Source: an uncultured Winogradskyella sp.
GTDB lineage: Bacteria; Bacteroidota; Bacteroidia; Flavobacteriales; Flavobacteriaceae
DNA: 64,000 bases
Assembly (NCBI RefSeq): GCF_947498005.1
Contig: NZ_CANMIW010000005.1
Location: 1 to 64,000, forward strand
Direction: 5' to 3'
The notes under the pieces were generated by a model. That model was not told the origin of the DNA. It ran no database searches and saw only the letters and a list, made by a program, of their open reading frames with translations. Shown one piece after another: positions 46,551 to 56,513 of the stretch. The position numbers and the translations under genes were made by a program. Every line of letters starts with the position of its first letter. The first letter of the stretch is position 1.

Positions 46551-47723
46551 TTATTTTAGTGAATTGAATTTAATCAGGTAGATGTATCTTATTAATAGCA
46601 CAGCTAGCAACGGAATTAATCCAATTGCAAACACTTGGATACCACTAATCCAATGAAAAGTCATTAATACTAACATTATAACTAAGAATTTTATATAACG
46701 TTGAAACCAACTAGTTAGTTTTGGTTTTAAAACTTGACCTATAACTAATAAATTAAGTGGCATAGCCCATAGTAAGTTATAATTGTATGCCGTAGCAGTA
46801 TGATCTGTAGCAAACCAAAGTAATAAAATTACAATACCAACGATTCCGGTAATTAAAAATAAAACAACATCTAACCATTTAGTTCTGGTCTTATTTCTGT
46901 AATCTTTATATGTAATAAACAAAATCCCTAGCCCAATAAGTCCCATAATTAATAGTGGGCTAAAAATTAAACCCAGCACAAAATTATTGGTCTTATTTCT
47001 TTCATTTAGAGTTTTAGAACTTTTAACCAATTTTTCAGAGCCATTTAATGTTGCACTATCAAAAAAGTGCTGAATATAATATGGTAAAAACATATGTTCT
47101 GAAACAGAAGCAGTGTTATCAATCACAGAGCCTAAGGCAATATCAATTCCAAAACTTCCCCAAGTATTTAATCCAACGTGGTCATGTATTAATGATCTAA
47201 AAGTTTTTGGTTTAAAATCTGGAGGTGTATTAAATTCTAGTTTTCTATTTGTTGCTTTAAGTGTAACATCTCTTATTTTTGTCGCACAATTATCAAAAAA
47301 GAAATCATATAAATAACCTCTGTTTTCTGGTTTGTAATTGTTTTCTAAATAATTAAAAAGTCTTTGTTCTTCACTTGCAGAGAGATTTAATACTTGCTCT
47401 TCAATTGAGCGATTATATCTTGAATAATGAAGATAAACATCGGCAAAATTGTGTTTGCTAATGAGATAGTTTAATTTCCCTTGAGCGAATTTTAAATAGA
47501 AATTTGGTGCACCAAAGTCGTATTCACCATAGCCAAAAACAGCATCAATACCTAAATTTCTATCTTTAATTCTAAACGCGTTATGTCCAAAAGCATCATT
47601 TAGAGATTCTCCTGGACCAAAAGTTAATACTGATATTTCTGCATTCTGAGAGAGCTGTAACTGTTGGGAGAAACCTACAGTAAGTAAAAAGAGATTAAAT
47701 AAAATGGATAGTTTTAATTTCAT
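46551..47723 (-). CDS. DUF4105 domain membrane protein
   Basis: A 390-residue protein. A signal peptide (MKLKLSILFNLFLLTVGFSQQ, shown by position 1-20 plus cleavage near Gln) is followed by the DUF4105/Lnb-type periplasmic domain (about 22-190; FGPGESLNDAFGHNAFRI, FDNCATKIRD with Cys and His typical of NlpC-like folds), then about five C-terminal helices (about 240-385). I use ATG 47723, since an earlier start (47750) would overlap the upstream gene and hide the signal peptide. It follows the PorV/PorQ-like gene by 10 bp, so they form an operon. Confidence 0.85.
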   Translation of the reverse strand: MKLKLSILFNLFLLTVGFSQQLQLSQNAEISVLTFGPGESLNDAFGHNAFRIKDRNLGIDAVFGYGEYDFGAPNFYLKFAQGKLNYLISKHNFADVYLHYSRYNRSIEEQVLNLSASEEQRLFNYLENNYKPENRGYLYDFFFDNCATKIRDVTLKATNRKLEFNTPPDFKPKTFRSLIHDHVGLNTWGSFGIDIALGSVIDNTASVSEHMFLPYYIQHFFDSATLNGSEKLVKSSKTLNERNKTNNFVLGLIFSPLLIMGLIGLGILFITYKDYRNKTRTKWLDVVLFLITGIVGIVILLLWFATDHTATAYNYNLLWAMPLNLLVIGQVLKPKLTSWFQRYIKFLVIMLVLMTFHWISGIQVFAIGLIPLLAVLLIRYIYLIKFNSLK

Positions 47724-47733
47724 ATAGTAAGTT

Positions 47734-48831
47734 CTATCTAAAGACACCAAAATCTATTTTTAAAGAGAATACGTTAGAATAGAGCGCAGCACTTTGGTCA
47801 CCAATATCGGTAAAGGCATAATCTATCTGTATTCCTTTGTATTTAAAACCCACACCGAAGTTGGGTTGAAATGAAACCTGCTCCGAATCGTCAATTTGAA
47901 TTTCATTTTGAAAATTACCAACACCACCTCTTAAAAATACTAAGTCAGTATAACCAAATTCAAATCCTAATGCAGGATTTATACTGGCAAAAGAGGTTGA
48001 AATAATATCATTGTTTTCTGCAAATCGTACATTTAAGTTTGCAGCAGCTTGTAAAGTGTAATCGTAATGAAATATCCACATTTTAGATAGTCCTATTTCT
48101 AATTTAGGAATTGTGATTTCTGTTGTTTCGGGTAGTTCTTGGTTTTCTCCATCGATGGCACCACTAATTTGTTCAAATTTTTCTTCATCTATAGACCATG
48201 CATTAAATGTGGTGGTAATATCTCTGGCCATTATACCAAACTTCCAGTCATTATTCCCTTCAAATTGAATGCCTGCATCTAAGCCAAAACCCCAAGAAGA
48301 GGCGAAATCTCCAATGATTCTTCTAATTATTTTAGCATTTACACCAAAATTTAATCCATCTAAAGGCAATTTTCTTGCGTATGAGAATGTAAGTCCGTAA
48401 TCTGCTGTGGAGAATGTGCTTATTCTATCATAATTAATATTTCCTTGATCATCAATTAATTGTGTTGTGTCTAAAATATCATCAACACCAAACCTAATAA
48501 GTGAAATGCCTAATGCACTTTTATCATCTAATGGCATTCCGTAACCAATATAATTGTAATTAGCTATGTTAGCAAAATAACTAGAATGCATTAATGCGAG
48601 TTGTTTGTCTTCGAGATGCACTAATCCTGCCGGATTCCAATATCCGGAATTTACATCAGCAGTATGCGATACAACTGCGTTACTCATACCTAATGCAGCA
48701 GCATCTACACCAATACTCATAAATTCATTTGAATATTTTCTTGTAGTTTGAGCCGTAGCTATAAGTGTAGTAAGTGTTAAGAGAATTACAGCGTAATTTT
48801 TCAACAGCAATATTTTTTTACAAAGATGCAC
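47734..48831 (-). CDS. PorV/PorQ-like outer-membrane beta-barrel protein
   Basis: A 365-residue protein with a signal peptide (to about residue 27, IATAQ). EFMSIGVDAAALGMSNAVVS, then VNSGYWNPAGLVHLEDKQLALMHSSYFANIANYNYIG (seen by position 58-95) is the conserved start of the PorV/PorQ/UPF0164 family of FadL-like barrels. The rest alternates amphipathic strands and ends with KIDFGVFR. PorV carries cargo of the type IX secretion system; whether this paralogue does is not known. It is first in an operon with the DUF4105 gene. Confidence 0.82.
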   Translation of the reverse strand: MHLCKKILLLKNYAVILLTLTTLIATAQTTRKYSNEFMSIGVDAAALGMSNAVVSHTADVNSGYWNPAGLVHLEDKQLALMHSSYFANIANYNYIGYGMPLDDKSALGISLIRFGVDDILDTTQLIDDQGNINYDRISTFSTADYGLTFSYARKLPLDGLNFGVNAKIIRRIIGDFASSWGFGLDAGIQFEGNNDWKFGIMARDITTTFNAWSIDEEKFEQISGAIDGENQELPETTEITIPKLEIGLSKMWIFHYDYTLQAAANLNVRFAENNDIISTSFASINPALGFEFGYTDLVFLRGGVGNFQNEIQIDDSEQVSFQPNFGVGFKYKGIQIDYAFTDIGDQSAALYSNVFSLKIDFGVFR

Positions 48832-48950
48832 ATTATTTTTCTATCTATTTAACTGTAAATTGCCGTTGTTATTGTTTTCTTTAGGTTCAATTTTAAAAAA
48901 AAGTAAGTTTACACTAAAATACTTTTATATTTTTACACAAATTATAGTTT

Positions 48951-49709
48951 ATGAGTTTTAAAAGACATATACCAAATATAGTAACGTTACTCAATTTGTT
49001 TTCGGGCTGTATTGCGGTAATTTTTGCAGTCTATGGTAATTTTGTTGCTGCTGCTATATTTGTTTTTTTAGGCATATTTTTCGATTTTTTTGATGGACTT
49101 TTAGCACGAAAATTAAATGTTCAGAGTCCTTTGGGGATTCAATTAGATTCTCTCGCTGATTTAGTGACAAGTGGTGTTGTTCCAGGCGTAATAATGTTTA
49201 AGCTTATTTCTTTAGCTATAAATGCTCCAGAATTTAACGGTAATAAAAATAGTTGGAATTCTGGTTTTGAATTAGAGATGTTAGAGGTTCCTATTTTGCC
49301 ACTGTTTGGTTTGTTAATTGCGTTAGCTTCTGCTTACAGACTTGCTAAATTTAATTTAGACGAAGATCAGCAAACCTATTTTAAAGGATTGCCAGTGCCA
49401 GCAAATACCTTGGTCATTTTATCATTGCCTTTGATTTTAGAATATCAAAATAGCGATGTTATGAATGCTATATTTATTAATAAATGGTTTTTAATAGGGT
49501 TAACATTATTAAGTTGCTACCTTTTGAATTCTAATATAAAACTGTTTGCATTAAAATTTAAAAACTGGAAATTTAGAGATAATGCTGTTAGGTATATTTT
49601 TTTAATACTGAGCGTTGTACTGTTGATAGTACTCCAATTTGCTGCAATTCCTCTAATAATTGCATTGTATCTAATATTGTCGATAGTTGATAGAAAAAAT
49701 ATTAATTAA
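48951..49709 (+). CDS. pssA: CDP-diacylglycerol-serine O-phosphatidyltransferase
   Basis: Makes phosphatidylserine from CDP-diacylglycerol and serine at the inner membrane, the first step to phosphatidylethanolamine. FFDGLLARKLNVQSPLGIQL (about 46-65) with following DSLADLVTSG contains the CDP-alcohol phosphotransferase motif DGx2ARx8Gx3Dx3D. About seven hydrophobic helices; 252 residues is normal for the Bacillus/Bacteroidota type. N-terminal IPNIVTLLNLFSGCIAV is a PssA signature. It is divergent from the PorV/PorQ-like gene. Confidence 0.93.
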   Translation: MSFKRHIPNIVTLLNLFSGCIAVIFAVYGNFVAAAIFVFLGIFFDFFDGLLARKLNVQSPLGIQLDSLADLVTSGVVPGVIMFKLISLAINAPEFNGNKNSWNSGFELEMLEVPILPLFGLLIALASAYRLAKFNLDEDQQTYFKGLPVPANTLVILSLPLILEYQNSDVMNAIFINKWFLIGLTLLSCYLLNSNIKLFALKFKNWKFRDNAVRYIFLILSVVLLIVLQFAAIPLIIALYLILSIVDRKNIN

Positions 49710-49752
49710 TAACAAATAACCAATTACATTTACCTTCAATAGTTTATAACTT

Positions 49753-50568
49753 ATGGCAGAAATTCTTTTTACACTTTTAATGCTTGTAATGCTGCAAGCA
49801 GTTTTAGGTTTTGATAATTTACTTTATATTTCATTAGAATCTAAAAAAGCACCTTTAGAGGAACAAAAACGAGTTAGGAAAATTGGAATTCTCATAGCCA
49901 TAGTGTTAAGGATTGTATTGCTTTTTGTTTTAGTAAAGGTTATTGGATTCTTTCAAGAACCATTTTCCTTTTTAACAGGTCATATAGAAAATGTAATAGA
50001 TTTTGCATTTAATGGTCATAGTATTATCGTTTTAATTGGTGGTGGATTTATAATCTATACAGCTATTAAGGAAATATGGCATATGATTGCCACACCAGAT
50101 TTAAGTCACGATGTAGAAGGAGGAAACGATAAAAGATCTAAAACTGCGAATGCTGTTATTGTTAGCATAGTTATAATGAACTTAGTGTTTTCTTTCGATT
50201 CAATTTTAGCCGCAATAGGCCTTACAAGTGAGATTGAAGATTCTACAACAGCATTTATTGTTATGGCAATTGCTATTGTTGCGAGTGGTTTATTAATGTT
50301 GTTTTTGGCTGATAGAATTTCTACATTCTTGGCTAAGAATAGAATGTATGAAGTATTAGGTCTATTCATTTTATTTATCGTTGGAATTATGCTAATTACA
50401 GAAGGAGGTCATTTAGCGCACTTAAAAATATTTGGAAATGAAATTGTACCAATGAGTAAAACAACCTTCTATTTTGTAATAGTTGTTTTAGTAATTGTGG
50501 ATGTTGTACAAGGCCGTTATCAAAAGAATTTGATTAAAGAGAAAGAGCAAGAAACAGCAAATAAATAA
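49753..50568 (+). CDS. TerC family integral membrane protein
   Basis: A 271-residue protein with seven to eight helices. AVLGFDNLLYISL (about 15-27) and LVFSFDSILAAIGL (about 144-157) each carry the acidic metal-site motif of the TerC/YkoY/YjbE family. Members export manganese or support folding of metal-dependent secreted proteins. A putative promoter (TTAA-N19-TACATTTA, -7 at 49725-49732) lies just before it. The small membrane protein gene follows by 17 bp. Confidence 0.87.
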   Translation: MAEILFTLLMLVMLQAVLGFDNLLYISLESKKAPLEEQKRVRKIGILIAIVLRIVLLFVLVKVIGFFQEPFSFLTGHIENVIDFAFNGHSIIVLIGGGFIIYTAIKEIWHMIATPDLSHDVEGGNDKRSKTANAVIVSIVIMNLVFSFDSILAAIGLTSEIEDSTTAFIVMAIAIVASGLLMLFLADRISTFLAKNRMYEVLGLFILFIVGIMLITEGGHLAHLKIFGNEIVPMSKTTFYFVIVVLVIVDVVQGRYQKNLIKEKEQETANK

Positions 50569-50585
50569 CAAAATCACTTAGTCGC

Positions 50586-50888
50586 ATGCAAAAGTATAAG
50601 CTTAAATATTTAATCTATATTTTCGTTACCATAATGGCCATTCAAATTATAATTGGGTTGGCAGATATATTATTATCAAAAGCGGATAGTGATTTAACGT
50701 CTATAACTTCGATATTAATTTCAATTTGCAGTATACCTTTAAGCTTAATAAATAGTAATTTGCCATTTTTTGTGTCGGAAAATCTATTTATGGTTCTTAT
50801 ATATTGGGCAATTAACCTCGTGATACAATCTGTATTTGTTTATGGCGTGTTGTTGGTAATACAAAAATTAAAGAATAGCAATAAATAG
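50586..50888 (+). CDS. Small membrane protein, unknown function
   Basis: A 100-residue protein with three hydrophobic stretches (about 8-28, 42-58, 66-92) and a basic C terminus. I do not recognise a family. It follows the TerC-like gene by 17 bp on the same strand and its stop codon is 1 bp from that of the convergent lptB. Confidence 0.6.
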   Translation: MQKYKLKYLIYIFVTIMAIQIIIGLADILLSKADSDLTSITSILISICSIPLSLINSNLPFFVSENLFMVLIYWAINLVIQSVFVYGVLLVIQKLKNSNK

Positions 50889-50889
50889 A

Positions 50890-51630
50890 TTAGAATTCTA
50901 TTTTAGTTTTACGTAGTTCAAAATTCTGTCCTAAATATACTTTACGCACCATTTCATCACTAGCTAATTCTTCTGGCTTACCAGCTTTAAGAATTTTACC
51001 TTCAAACATTAAATAAGTTCTGTCTGTAATGGCTAGAGTTTCTTGTACGTTGTGATCAGTTATTAGAATCCCGATATTTTTCTTTGTAAGTTTTGCAATG
51101 ATGCGCTGAATGTCTTCTACAGCAACAGGGTCTACACCAGCAAAAGGCTCATCTAATAGAATAAAACTTGGATCTGTTGCTAGAGCTCTCGCTATTTCGG
51201 TTCGTCGTCTTTCTCCACCAGATAATAAATCGCCTCTATTAGTTCTAATATGTCCTAAACCAAACTCTTCAATTAAAGATTCCATTTTTTCATGCTGTTC
51301 TTTCTTACTTAATTTAGTAAGCTGTAACACACTTAAAATATTATCTTCTATACTAAGTTTTCTAAATACTGAAGCTTCTTGAGCAAGGTAGCCAATACCA
51401 TTTTGAGCACGCTTGTACATAGGGTATTTAGTTATATTAGTATCATCTAAATAGATATTACCTCCATTGGGTTTTATGATGCCAACAATCATATAAAAAG
51501 AGGTTGTTTTACCTGCACCATTAGGACCAAGTAAACCAACAATTTCGCCTTGATTTACTTCTAGCGAAACGTCTTTTACAACTTTTCGTCCACTATAGGA
51601 CTTCATTAAATGTTCTGCTCGTAACTTCAT
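50890..51630 (-). CDS. lptB: LPS export ABC transporter ATPase LptB
   Basis: Powers extraction of lipopolysaccharide from the inner membrane with Lpt[11 protein letters not shown] (35-43) is Walker [18 protein letters not shown] the signature; [16 protein letters not shown] Walker B with the LptB-specific [16 protein letters not shown] the H-loop, in which DHNV is diagnostic. The 246-residue length is normal. The LptFG, LptA and LptC genes are not in the window. Confidence 0.96.
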   Translation of the reverse strand: MKLRAEHLMKSYSGRKVVKDVSLEVNQGEIVGLLGPNGAGKTTSFYMIVGIIKPNGGNIYLDDTNITKYPMYKRAQNGIGYLAQEASVFRKLSIEDNILSVLQLTKLSKKEQHEKMESLIEEFGLGHIRTNRGDLLSGGERRRTEIARALATDPSFILLDEPFAGVDPVAVEDIQRIIAKLTKKNIGILITDHNVQETLAITDRTYLMFEGKILKAGKPEELASDEMVRKVYLGQNFELRKTKIEF

Positions 51631-51742
51631 AGTATGTGTTAGAACGTTAAAATTAATAAATTCATATGTAATGCGTTGGCTTTAGGTATCATTTATTATA
51701 AGTTTAACCATCTTAAGAAATAGTTAGAACTTGAAAAAACAA

Positions 51743-52561
51743 TTAGGCTTTTTTAGTTTTTCTATTTTGCTTTCTAATCACTATCGCAGAGATATAGATA
51801 CTTACTTGGTATAATAATAAAATAGGAATTGCTACAATAACCTGACTAGCAATGTCTGGAGGTGTAATAATTGCTGAAAGAATAAGTACAACGACAAGCG
51901 CATATTTTCTATACTTTCTTAATATTTGTGGCGTTACTAATCCTACTTTAGTTAAGAAATATATAATTATAGGAAGTTCAAAAACAAAACCAGCAGCTAA
52001 TGAAGATGATCTTACAATAGAATTGTAAGAGCTTAAATCAAAGGCATTAGAAACCTCTTCTGCAAACTCATAATTAGTTAAAAAGTTGAGTGATAATGGC
52101 GTAATAACATAGTAACCAAATGCAACTCCTAAAAAGAATAGTAAGGAAGCAATTAAAATAAATCCTCTAGAGCTTTTACGTTCATTATCTTGTAAACCTG
52201 GACTAATAAAAGACCATAATTGGTAAAGAACATAAGGGAATGCGATAACCAAACCAGCATAAATTGATGTCCATATATGTGCAGAAAATTGGCCACCAAC
52301 AGATCTTACTTCAATTTGAAACGGTAATTCATTAGCGCAAAAAGACATGTCCATACCAAAAAAAGTAGATAAGTCACAAAGTGCAACATAGGTAGGGAAA
52401 TCCATATGTTTAGGTGCCATAATGATACCTACTACAAAATCTTTAAAAATAAAAGCTAATGTTGCGGCTATAACAATACTTGCAACCGCTTTTACTAAAT
52501 GCCACCTTAATTCTTCAAGATGATCTAAAAAAGACATCTCATCTACTTGCTCTCTCGCCAT
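51743..52561 (-). CDS. tatC: Twin-arginine translocase subunit TatC
   Basis: Receptor subunit of the Tat pathway for folded proteins. SFLDHLEELRWHLVKA (10-25) is the conserved N terminus; six hydrophobic helices follow, with PYVLYQLWSFISPGL and FELPIIIYFLTKVGLVTP. The first periplasmic loop (about 47-100) is longer than in E. coli, as in other Bacteroidota. It overlaps the sugar-phosphate isomerase gene by one base, so the two are co-transcribed. No TatA gene is seen here. Confidence 0.96.
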   Translation of the reverse strand: MAREQVDEMSFLDHLEELRWHLVKAVASIVIAATLAFIFKDFVVGIIMAPKHMDFPTYVALCDLSTFFGMDMSFCANELPFQIEVRSVGGQFSAHIWTSIYAGLVIAFPYVLYQLWSFISPGLQDNERKSSRGFILIASLLFFLGVAFGYYVITPLSLNFLTNYEFAEEVSNAFDLSSYNSIVRSSSLAAGFVFELPIIIYFLTKVGLVTPQILRKYRKYALVVVLILSAIITPPDIASQVIVAIPILLLYQVSIYISAIVIRKQNRKTKKA

Positions 52562-53526
52562 TATATAATGCCTTCTTTTATTAAATCGTGCAAGTGAACA
52601 ACACCTGCATATTTACCATTTTGCTCTACTAATAATTGAGAGATATTAAACTCTTCCATAACTTCTTTAGCGTCTATAGCCATGGCATCTTCCGTTATTC
52701 GCCTAGGATTGTTGCTCATAATGTCTTTAGCTGTTAACCCTGAAATATCATCACTCTTACTTAACATTCGTCTTAAGTCGCCATCTGTAATAATTCCGAC
52801 AATTTTTCCGTTTTCTACAACCGCAGTAACACCTAACATTTTTTCTGTAATTTCTACAATAACTTCTTTTAAAGAAGCGTCTAAGCGAACTAAAGGTTTT
52901 TGGTTTTGTGAAGATAAATCGTTTACTCTTAAATATAAGCGCTTACCTAATGCGCCTCCTGGATGATATTTTGCAAAATCCTTACTAGAGAACCCTCGTA
53001 ATTCTAGCAAACAAACCGCTACGGCGTCTCCCATAACCAATTGAGCAGTAGTGCTCGTTGTAGGAGCTAAATTATTTGGGCAAGCTTCTTGAGCAACAAA
53101 CGTATTTAAAATAAAATCTGCTTGCTGTCCTAAAAATGAGTCTTTATTACCAGTAATTGCAATCATTTTATTATTAGCATTCTTAATAAGTGGCACCAAA
53201 ACTTTAATTTCTGGTGTATTTCCACTTTTAGAAATACAGATTACAACATCATCTTTCAGTATTAATCCAAGATCGCCATGTATGGCATCTGCTGCATGCA
53301 TAAAAACCGACGGTGTCCCAGTAGAGTTTAAGGTTGCTACAATTTTATTAGCAATAATGGCACTTTTGCCAATACCAGTAATTATAACCCTTCCTTTAGA
53401 CTTATAGATGAGTTCTACCGCATCAGCAAAATCATCAGTTAGTAAATCCGATAAATTATTTATAGCTTTACTTTCTAATTGTATTGTTGTCTTTGCAGTT
53501 TTTAAGATAGATTGCTTAGTGTTCAA
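52561..53526 (-). CDS. kdsD: KpsF/KdsD-type arabinose-5-phosphate isomerase
   Basis: Converts ribulose-5-phosphate to arabinose-5-phosphate, the first step to Kdo of lipopolysaccharide. A SIS domain (about 35-170; VIITGIGKSAIIANKIVATL, MHAADAIHGDLGLI) is followed by two CBS domains (about 205-260 and 268-321). The 321-residue length and HGDLG active-site segment match KdsD. It is divergent from recQ and followed by tatC, a conserved flavobacterial order. Confidence 0.93.
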   Translation of the reverse strand: MNTKQSILKTAKTTIQLESKAINNLSDLLTDDFADAVELIYKSKGRVIITGIGKSAIIANKIVATLNSTGTPSVFMHAADAIHGDLGLILKDDVVICISKSGNTPEIKVLVPLIKNANNKMIAITGNKDSFLGQQADFILNTFVAQEACPNNLAPTTSTTAQLVMGDAVAVCLLELRGFSSKDFAKYHPGGALGKRLYLRVNDLSSQNQKPLVRLDASLKEVIVEITEKMLGVTAVVENGKIVGIITDGDLRRMLSKSDDISGLTAKDIMSNNPRRITEDAMAIDAKEVMEEFNISQLLVEQNGKYAGVVHLHDLIKEGII

Positions 53527-53544
53527 AACTTATTTTTTAAAGAG

Positions 53545-53575
53545 TTTTTTAGATATAAAGAATTTGTTATCTTTA
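53545..53575 (+). promoter_or_regulatory. Putative promoter of recQ
   Basis: TTTT (53545-53548) and TATCTTTA (53568-53575) are 19 bp apart, one mismatch in each box. The -7 box lies 39 bp before the recQ start. Confidence 0.45.
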
Positions 53576-53614
53576 AAGTTGTTGCAAATGTATATAAAAT
53601 ACCAATAGGGATTA

Positions 53615-55816
53615 ATGAGTATTGCAGAAATTGACTTACACTCCGCATTAAAAAAGTACTTTGGATTTTCAGGATTCAAAGGTCTTCAAGAAGAAGTTAT
53701 AAAGAACGTCGTAGCTGGCAATAACACCTTTGTTATTATGCCAACAGGAGGCGGTAAATCTTTATGTTATCAATTACCAGCGCTAATAAAAGAAGGAACA
53801 GCCATCGTTGTTTCTCCACTTATTGCACTTATGAAAAATCAAGTAGATGCTATTAGAGCTGTGTCTGAGCACGAAGGTGTAGCGCATGTTTTAAACTCTT
53901 CTTTGAATAAAACAGAAGTAAAACGCGTTAAGGATGATATTACAAATGGGATCACAAAATTGCTTTATGTTGCGCCAGAATCGTTAACAAAAGAAGAATA
54001 TGTAGATTTTCTTCGTACGGTTAAGATTTCATTTATGGCCGTTGATGAAGCCCATTGTATCAGTGAATGGGGACACGATTTTAGACCAGAATACAGAAAT
54101 TTAAAAACAATAATTAAGCGAATAGGTGATGATATTCCTATTGTAGGTCTTACTGCAACAGCGACACCTAAAGTTCAAGAAGATATTTTGAAAAGTTTAG
54201 GAATGCCTAAAGCTGTAACTTTTAAAGCATCATTTAATAGACCAAATCTTTATTATGAAGTGCGTCCTAAAACAAAAAATGTTGATGCTGATATTATACG
54301 TTTTGTAAAACAGAATGAAGGAAAATCTGGTATTGTTTATTGTTTAAGTAGAAAACGAGTTGAAGAATTAGCTCAAGTTCTGCAAGTAAATGGTGTAAAG
54401 GCAGTTCCTTATCATGCAGGTTTAGATGCTAAAACAAGAGTGAAACATCAAGATATGTTCTTAATGGAAGATACAGACGTTGTAGTAGCGACTATTGCAT
54501 TTGGGATGGGAATTGATAAACCAGACGTGCGTTTTGTTATACATCATGATATTCCTAAAAGTATAGAAAGTTATTACCAAGAAACTGGTAGAGCAGGACG
54601 AGATGGAGGAGAAGGACATTGTTTAGCCTACTATGCATACAAAGATATTGAGAAGCTAGAAAAATTTATGGCAGGTAAACCTGTAGCAGAGCAAGAAATT
54701 GGGCACGCACTGTTACAAGAAGTTGTTGCTTTTGCTGAGACTTCGGTATCTAGAAGAAAATTTATACTACATTATTTTGGCGAAGAATTTGATAATGCAA
54801 CTGGCGAAGGAGGCGATATGGATGATAATGTTCGCCATCCTAAAAAGCAAGTTGAATCCAAAGATGAGGTTAAAGTATTATTAGAAACAGTTAAAAAAAC
54901 CAATGAAAAATATAAGTCTAAGGATTTAGTACAAGTTCTAGTTGGTAATGCAAATGCTCTAATTTCTTCTCATAAAACAGACACACAACCATTTTTTGGA
55001 ATAGGAAAAGATAAAGATAAAAGATTTTGGATGGCACTAATACGTCAAGTATTAGTTGCTGGTTATCTAAAGAAAGATATTGAAACTTATGGCGTTTTAA
55101 GATTAAGTGATGATGGTTTAGCATTTATTTCTAAACCAGAATCTTTTTTAATGGCAGAAGACCATGTTTTTGATGATGAATCTAATGATGGTATTGTAAC
55201 TAACTCTAAAGGAGGAGGTGTAACAGCAGACGAAAAGTTAATGAAAATGCTTAAAGATCTGCGTAAACGAAATGCAAAACGATTAGGCGTACCTCCATTT
55301 GTTATTTTCCAGGATCCTTCTTTAGAAGATATGGCTTTAAAATACCCAATTACAATAGAGGAGTTATCTAATGTTCATGGCGTAGGAGAGAGTAAAGCTA
55401 AAAAATATGGAAAGGATTTTGTTGGTCTAATCGCAGATTATGTTGAAGAAAATGATGTGATGCGACCAGACGATATGGTCGTTAAATCGACAGGTACAAA
55501 TTCTGCAATAAAATTATATATTATACAGAATGTAGATAGAAAATTGCCGCTAAGTGATATCGCGTCTTCTAAAGGTATGGAAATGCCGCAGTTTATAAAA
55601 GAGATGGAATCTATAGTTTTCTCTGGCACAAAATTGAATATCAATTACTGGATAGATGATATTTTAGATGAAGATCAGCAAGAAGAGATTCATGATTATT
55701 TTATGGAATCTGAAAGTGATAAAATAGACGATGCTATCGAAGAATTCGATGGTGATTATGATGATGAAGAATTACGTCTTTATCGAATTAAATTTATGAG
55801 TGAGGTTGCAAACTAA
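53615..55816 (+). CDS. recQ: ATP-dependent DNA helicase RecQ
   Basis: A 3'-5' DNA helicase of recombination and repair. [15 protein letters not shown] (about 46-60) is motif [18 protein letters not shown] motif II with the aromatic-rich loop, [10 protein letters not shown] motif III, then [13 protein letters not shown] motif VI. The RQC region and an HRDC-like domain (around 535-605) follow, and an acidic C-terminal tail. At 733 residues it is the long Bacteroidota form. The zinc-site cysteines of E. coli RecQ (in the RQC) are not evident here. Followed by a strong terminator. Confidence 0.95.
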   Translation: MSIAEIDLHSALKKYFGFSGFKGLQEEVIKNVVAGNNTFVIMPTGGGKSLCYQLPALIKEGTAIVVSPLIALMKNQVDAIRAVSEHEGVAHVLNSSLNKTEVKRVKDDITNGITKLLYVAPESLTKEEYVDFLRTVKISFMAVDEAHCISEWGHDFRPEYRNLKTIIKRIGDDIPIVGLTATATPKVQEDILKSLGMPKAVTFKASFNRPNLYYEVRPKTKNVDADIIRFVKQNEGKSGIVYCLSRKRVEELAQVLQVNGVKAVPYHAGLDAKTRVKHQDMFLMEDTDVVVATIAFGMGIDKPDVRFVIHHDIPKSIESYYQETGRAGRDGGEGHCLAYYAYKDIEKLEKFMAGKPVAEQEIGHALLQEVVAFAETSVSRRKFILHYFGEEFDNATGEGGDMDDNVRHPKKQVESKDEVKVLLETVKKTNEKYKSKDLVQVLVGNANALISSHKTDTQPFFGIGKDKDKRFWMALIRQVLVAGYLKKDIETYGVLRLSDDGLAFISKPESFLMAEDHVFDDESNDGIVTNSKGGGVTADEKLMKMLKDLRKRNAKRLGVPPFVIFQDPSLEDMALKYPITIEELSNVHGVGESKAKKYGKDFVGLIADYVEENDVMRPDDMVVKSTGTNSAIKLYIIQNVDRKLPLSDIASSKGMEMPQFIKEMESIVFSGTKLNINYWIDDILDEDQQEEIHDYFMESESDKIDDAIEEFDGDYDDEELRLYRIKFMSEVAN

Positions 55817-55846
55817 GCCTTAACTTTATATAAATACATTAATCAG

Positions 55847-55904
55847 TCCGATTGAGTTTAGAAAGGTATTATTCTGAATTTAATCGGATTTTTTTTTTTT
55901 TTTT
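55847..55904 (+). terminator. Rho-independent terminator of recQ
   Basis: TCCGATTGAGTTTAGAA (55847-55863) pairs along its whole length with TTCTGAATTTAATCGGA (55872-55888), three pairs being G.U. Sixteen T follow (55889-55904). The last T overlap the stop codon of the convergent gene. Confidence 0.85.
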
Positions 55905-56355
55905 ACTCCTCCTCGTCAGTTGTGTTCTCAATCACTACTTTTTCAAACAAAAGCTTGTGATTTTTAACTATGATAAGTACACTGTTGAGTGTCGCATTTT
56001 CTAGTTTTTTAACGTCACTTTCTTCAACTTGAAAATCTATTTTTGTAATATTTCTACCTTTTATACTAGAGCGGTCAGATTCAAACTCAGGCATATCAGA
56101 ATCTAATTGTAATTCAAAATTTTCGCCGCTAAAAGTAAGTGTAGCACCAGTTTTACATTTTACATTAAGCTGACCAACAATTACAGTTTGAAAAAAGTAG
56201 TAACCACCTAACTCATTTAAACCTGCAAAAAGTACATTATGCTCTGCCACACCATAAGGTTGGTTTTCCACATCTCTTATTATAGCTTCAACGCTGTCGT
56301 TAGTTTTAGATTGCGATGATTTATTGCCAAATATTTTAGATATAGAAAATGCCAT
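55903..56355 (-). CDS. Conserved hypothetical flavobacterial protein
   Basis: A 150-residue protein with no signal or membrane segment that I recognise only as a small conserved flavobacterial protein. It is strand-rich (VGQLNVKCKTGATLTFSG; NSVLIIVKNHKLLFEKVVIE) with an acidic C terminus (TTDEEE). It has an excellent promoter of its own (56372-56402). Function unknown. Confidence 0.7.
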   Translation of the reverse strand: MAFSISKIFGNKSSQSKTNDSVEAIIRDVENQPYGVAEHNVLFAGLNELGGYYFFQTVIVGQLNVKCKTGATLTFSGENFELQLDSDMPEFESDRSSIKGRNITKIDFQVEESDVKKLENATLNSVLIIVKNHKLLFEKVVIENTTDEEE

Positions 56356-56371
56356 ATTATTTATTTTTTCT

Positions 56372-56402
56372 CAAAACTAACCTTATTAAGTTAAATCTCA
56401 AA
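56372..56402 (-). promoter_or_regulatory. Consensus promoter of the 55903-56355 gene
   Basis: On the minus strand TTTG (complement of 56399-56402) and TAGTTTTG (complement of 56372-56379) are exactly 19 bp apart, a perfect consensus match. The -7 box lies 16 bp before the ATG. A heptamer array begins 10 bp upstream of the -33 box. Confidence 0.75.
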
Positions 56403-56411
56403 TTTTATTAT

Positions 56412-56481
56412 AGTCATCAGTCATCAGTCATCAGTCATCAGTCATCAGTCATCAGTCATCAGTCATCAGTCATCAGTCATC
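56412..56481. repeat. Heptamer tandem repeat (AGTCATC)10
   Basis: Exactly ten perfect copies of AGTCATC, 70 bp. It fills the space between two divergent promoters (56372-56402 on the minus strand and 56514-56544 on the plus strand). Confidence 0.95.
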
Positions 56482-56513
56482 TTTTTATCATATTCGCAAA
56501 ACTTTCATCTAAA

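Noticed and set aside
56412-56481. CRISPR-like direct repeats
   Set aside because: The units are 7 bp and contiguous with no spacers, and no cas gene is present.
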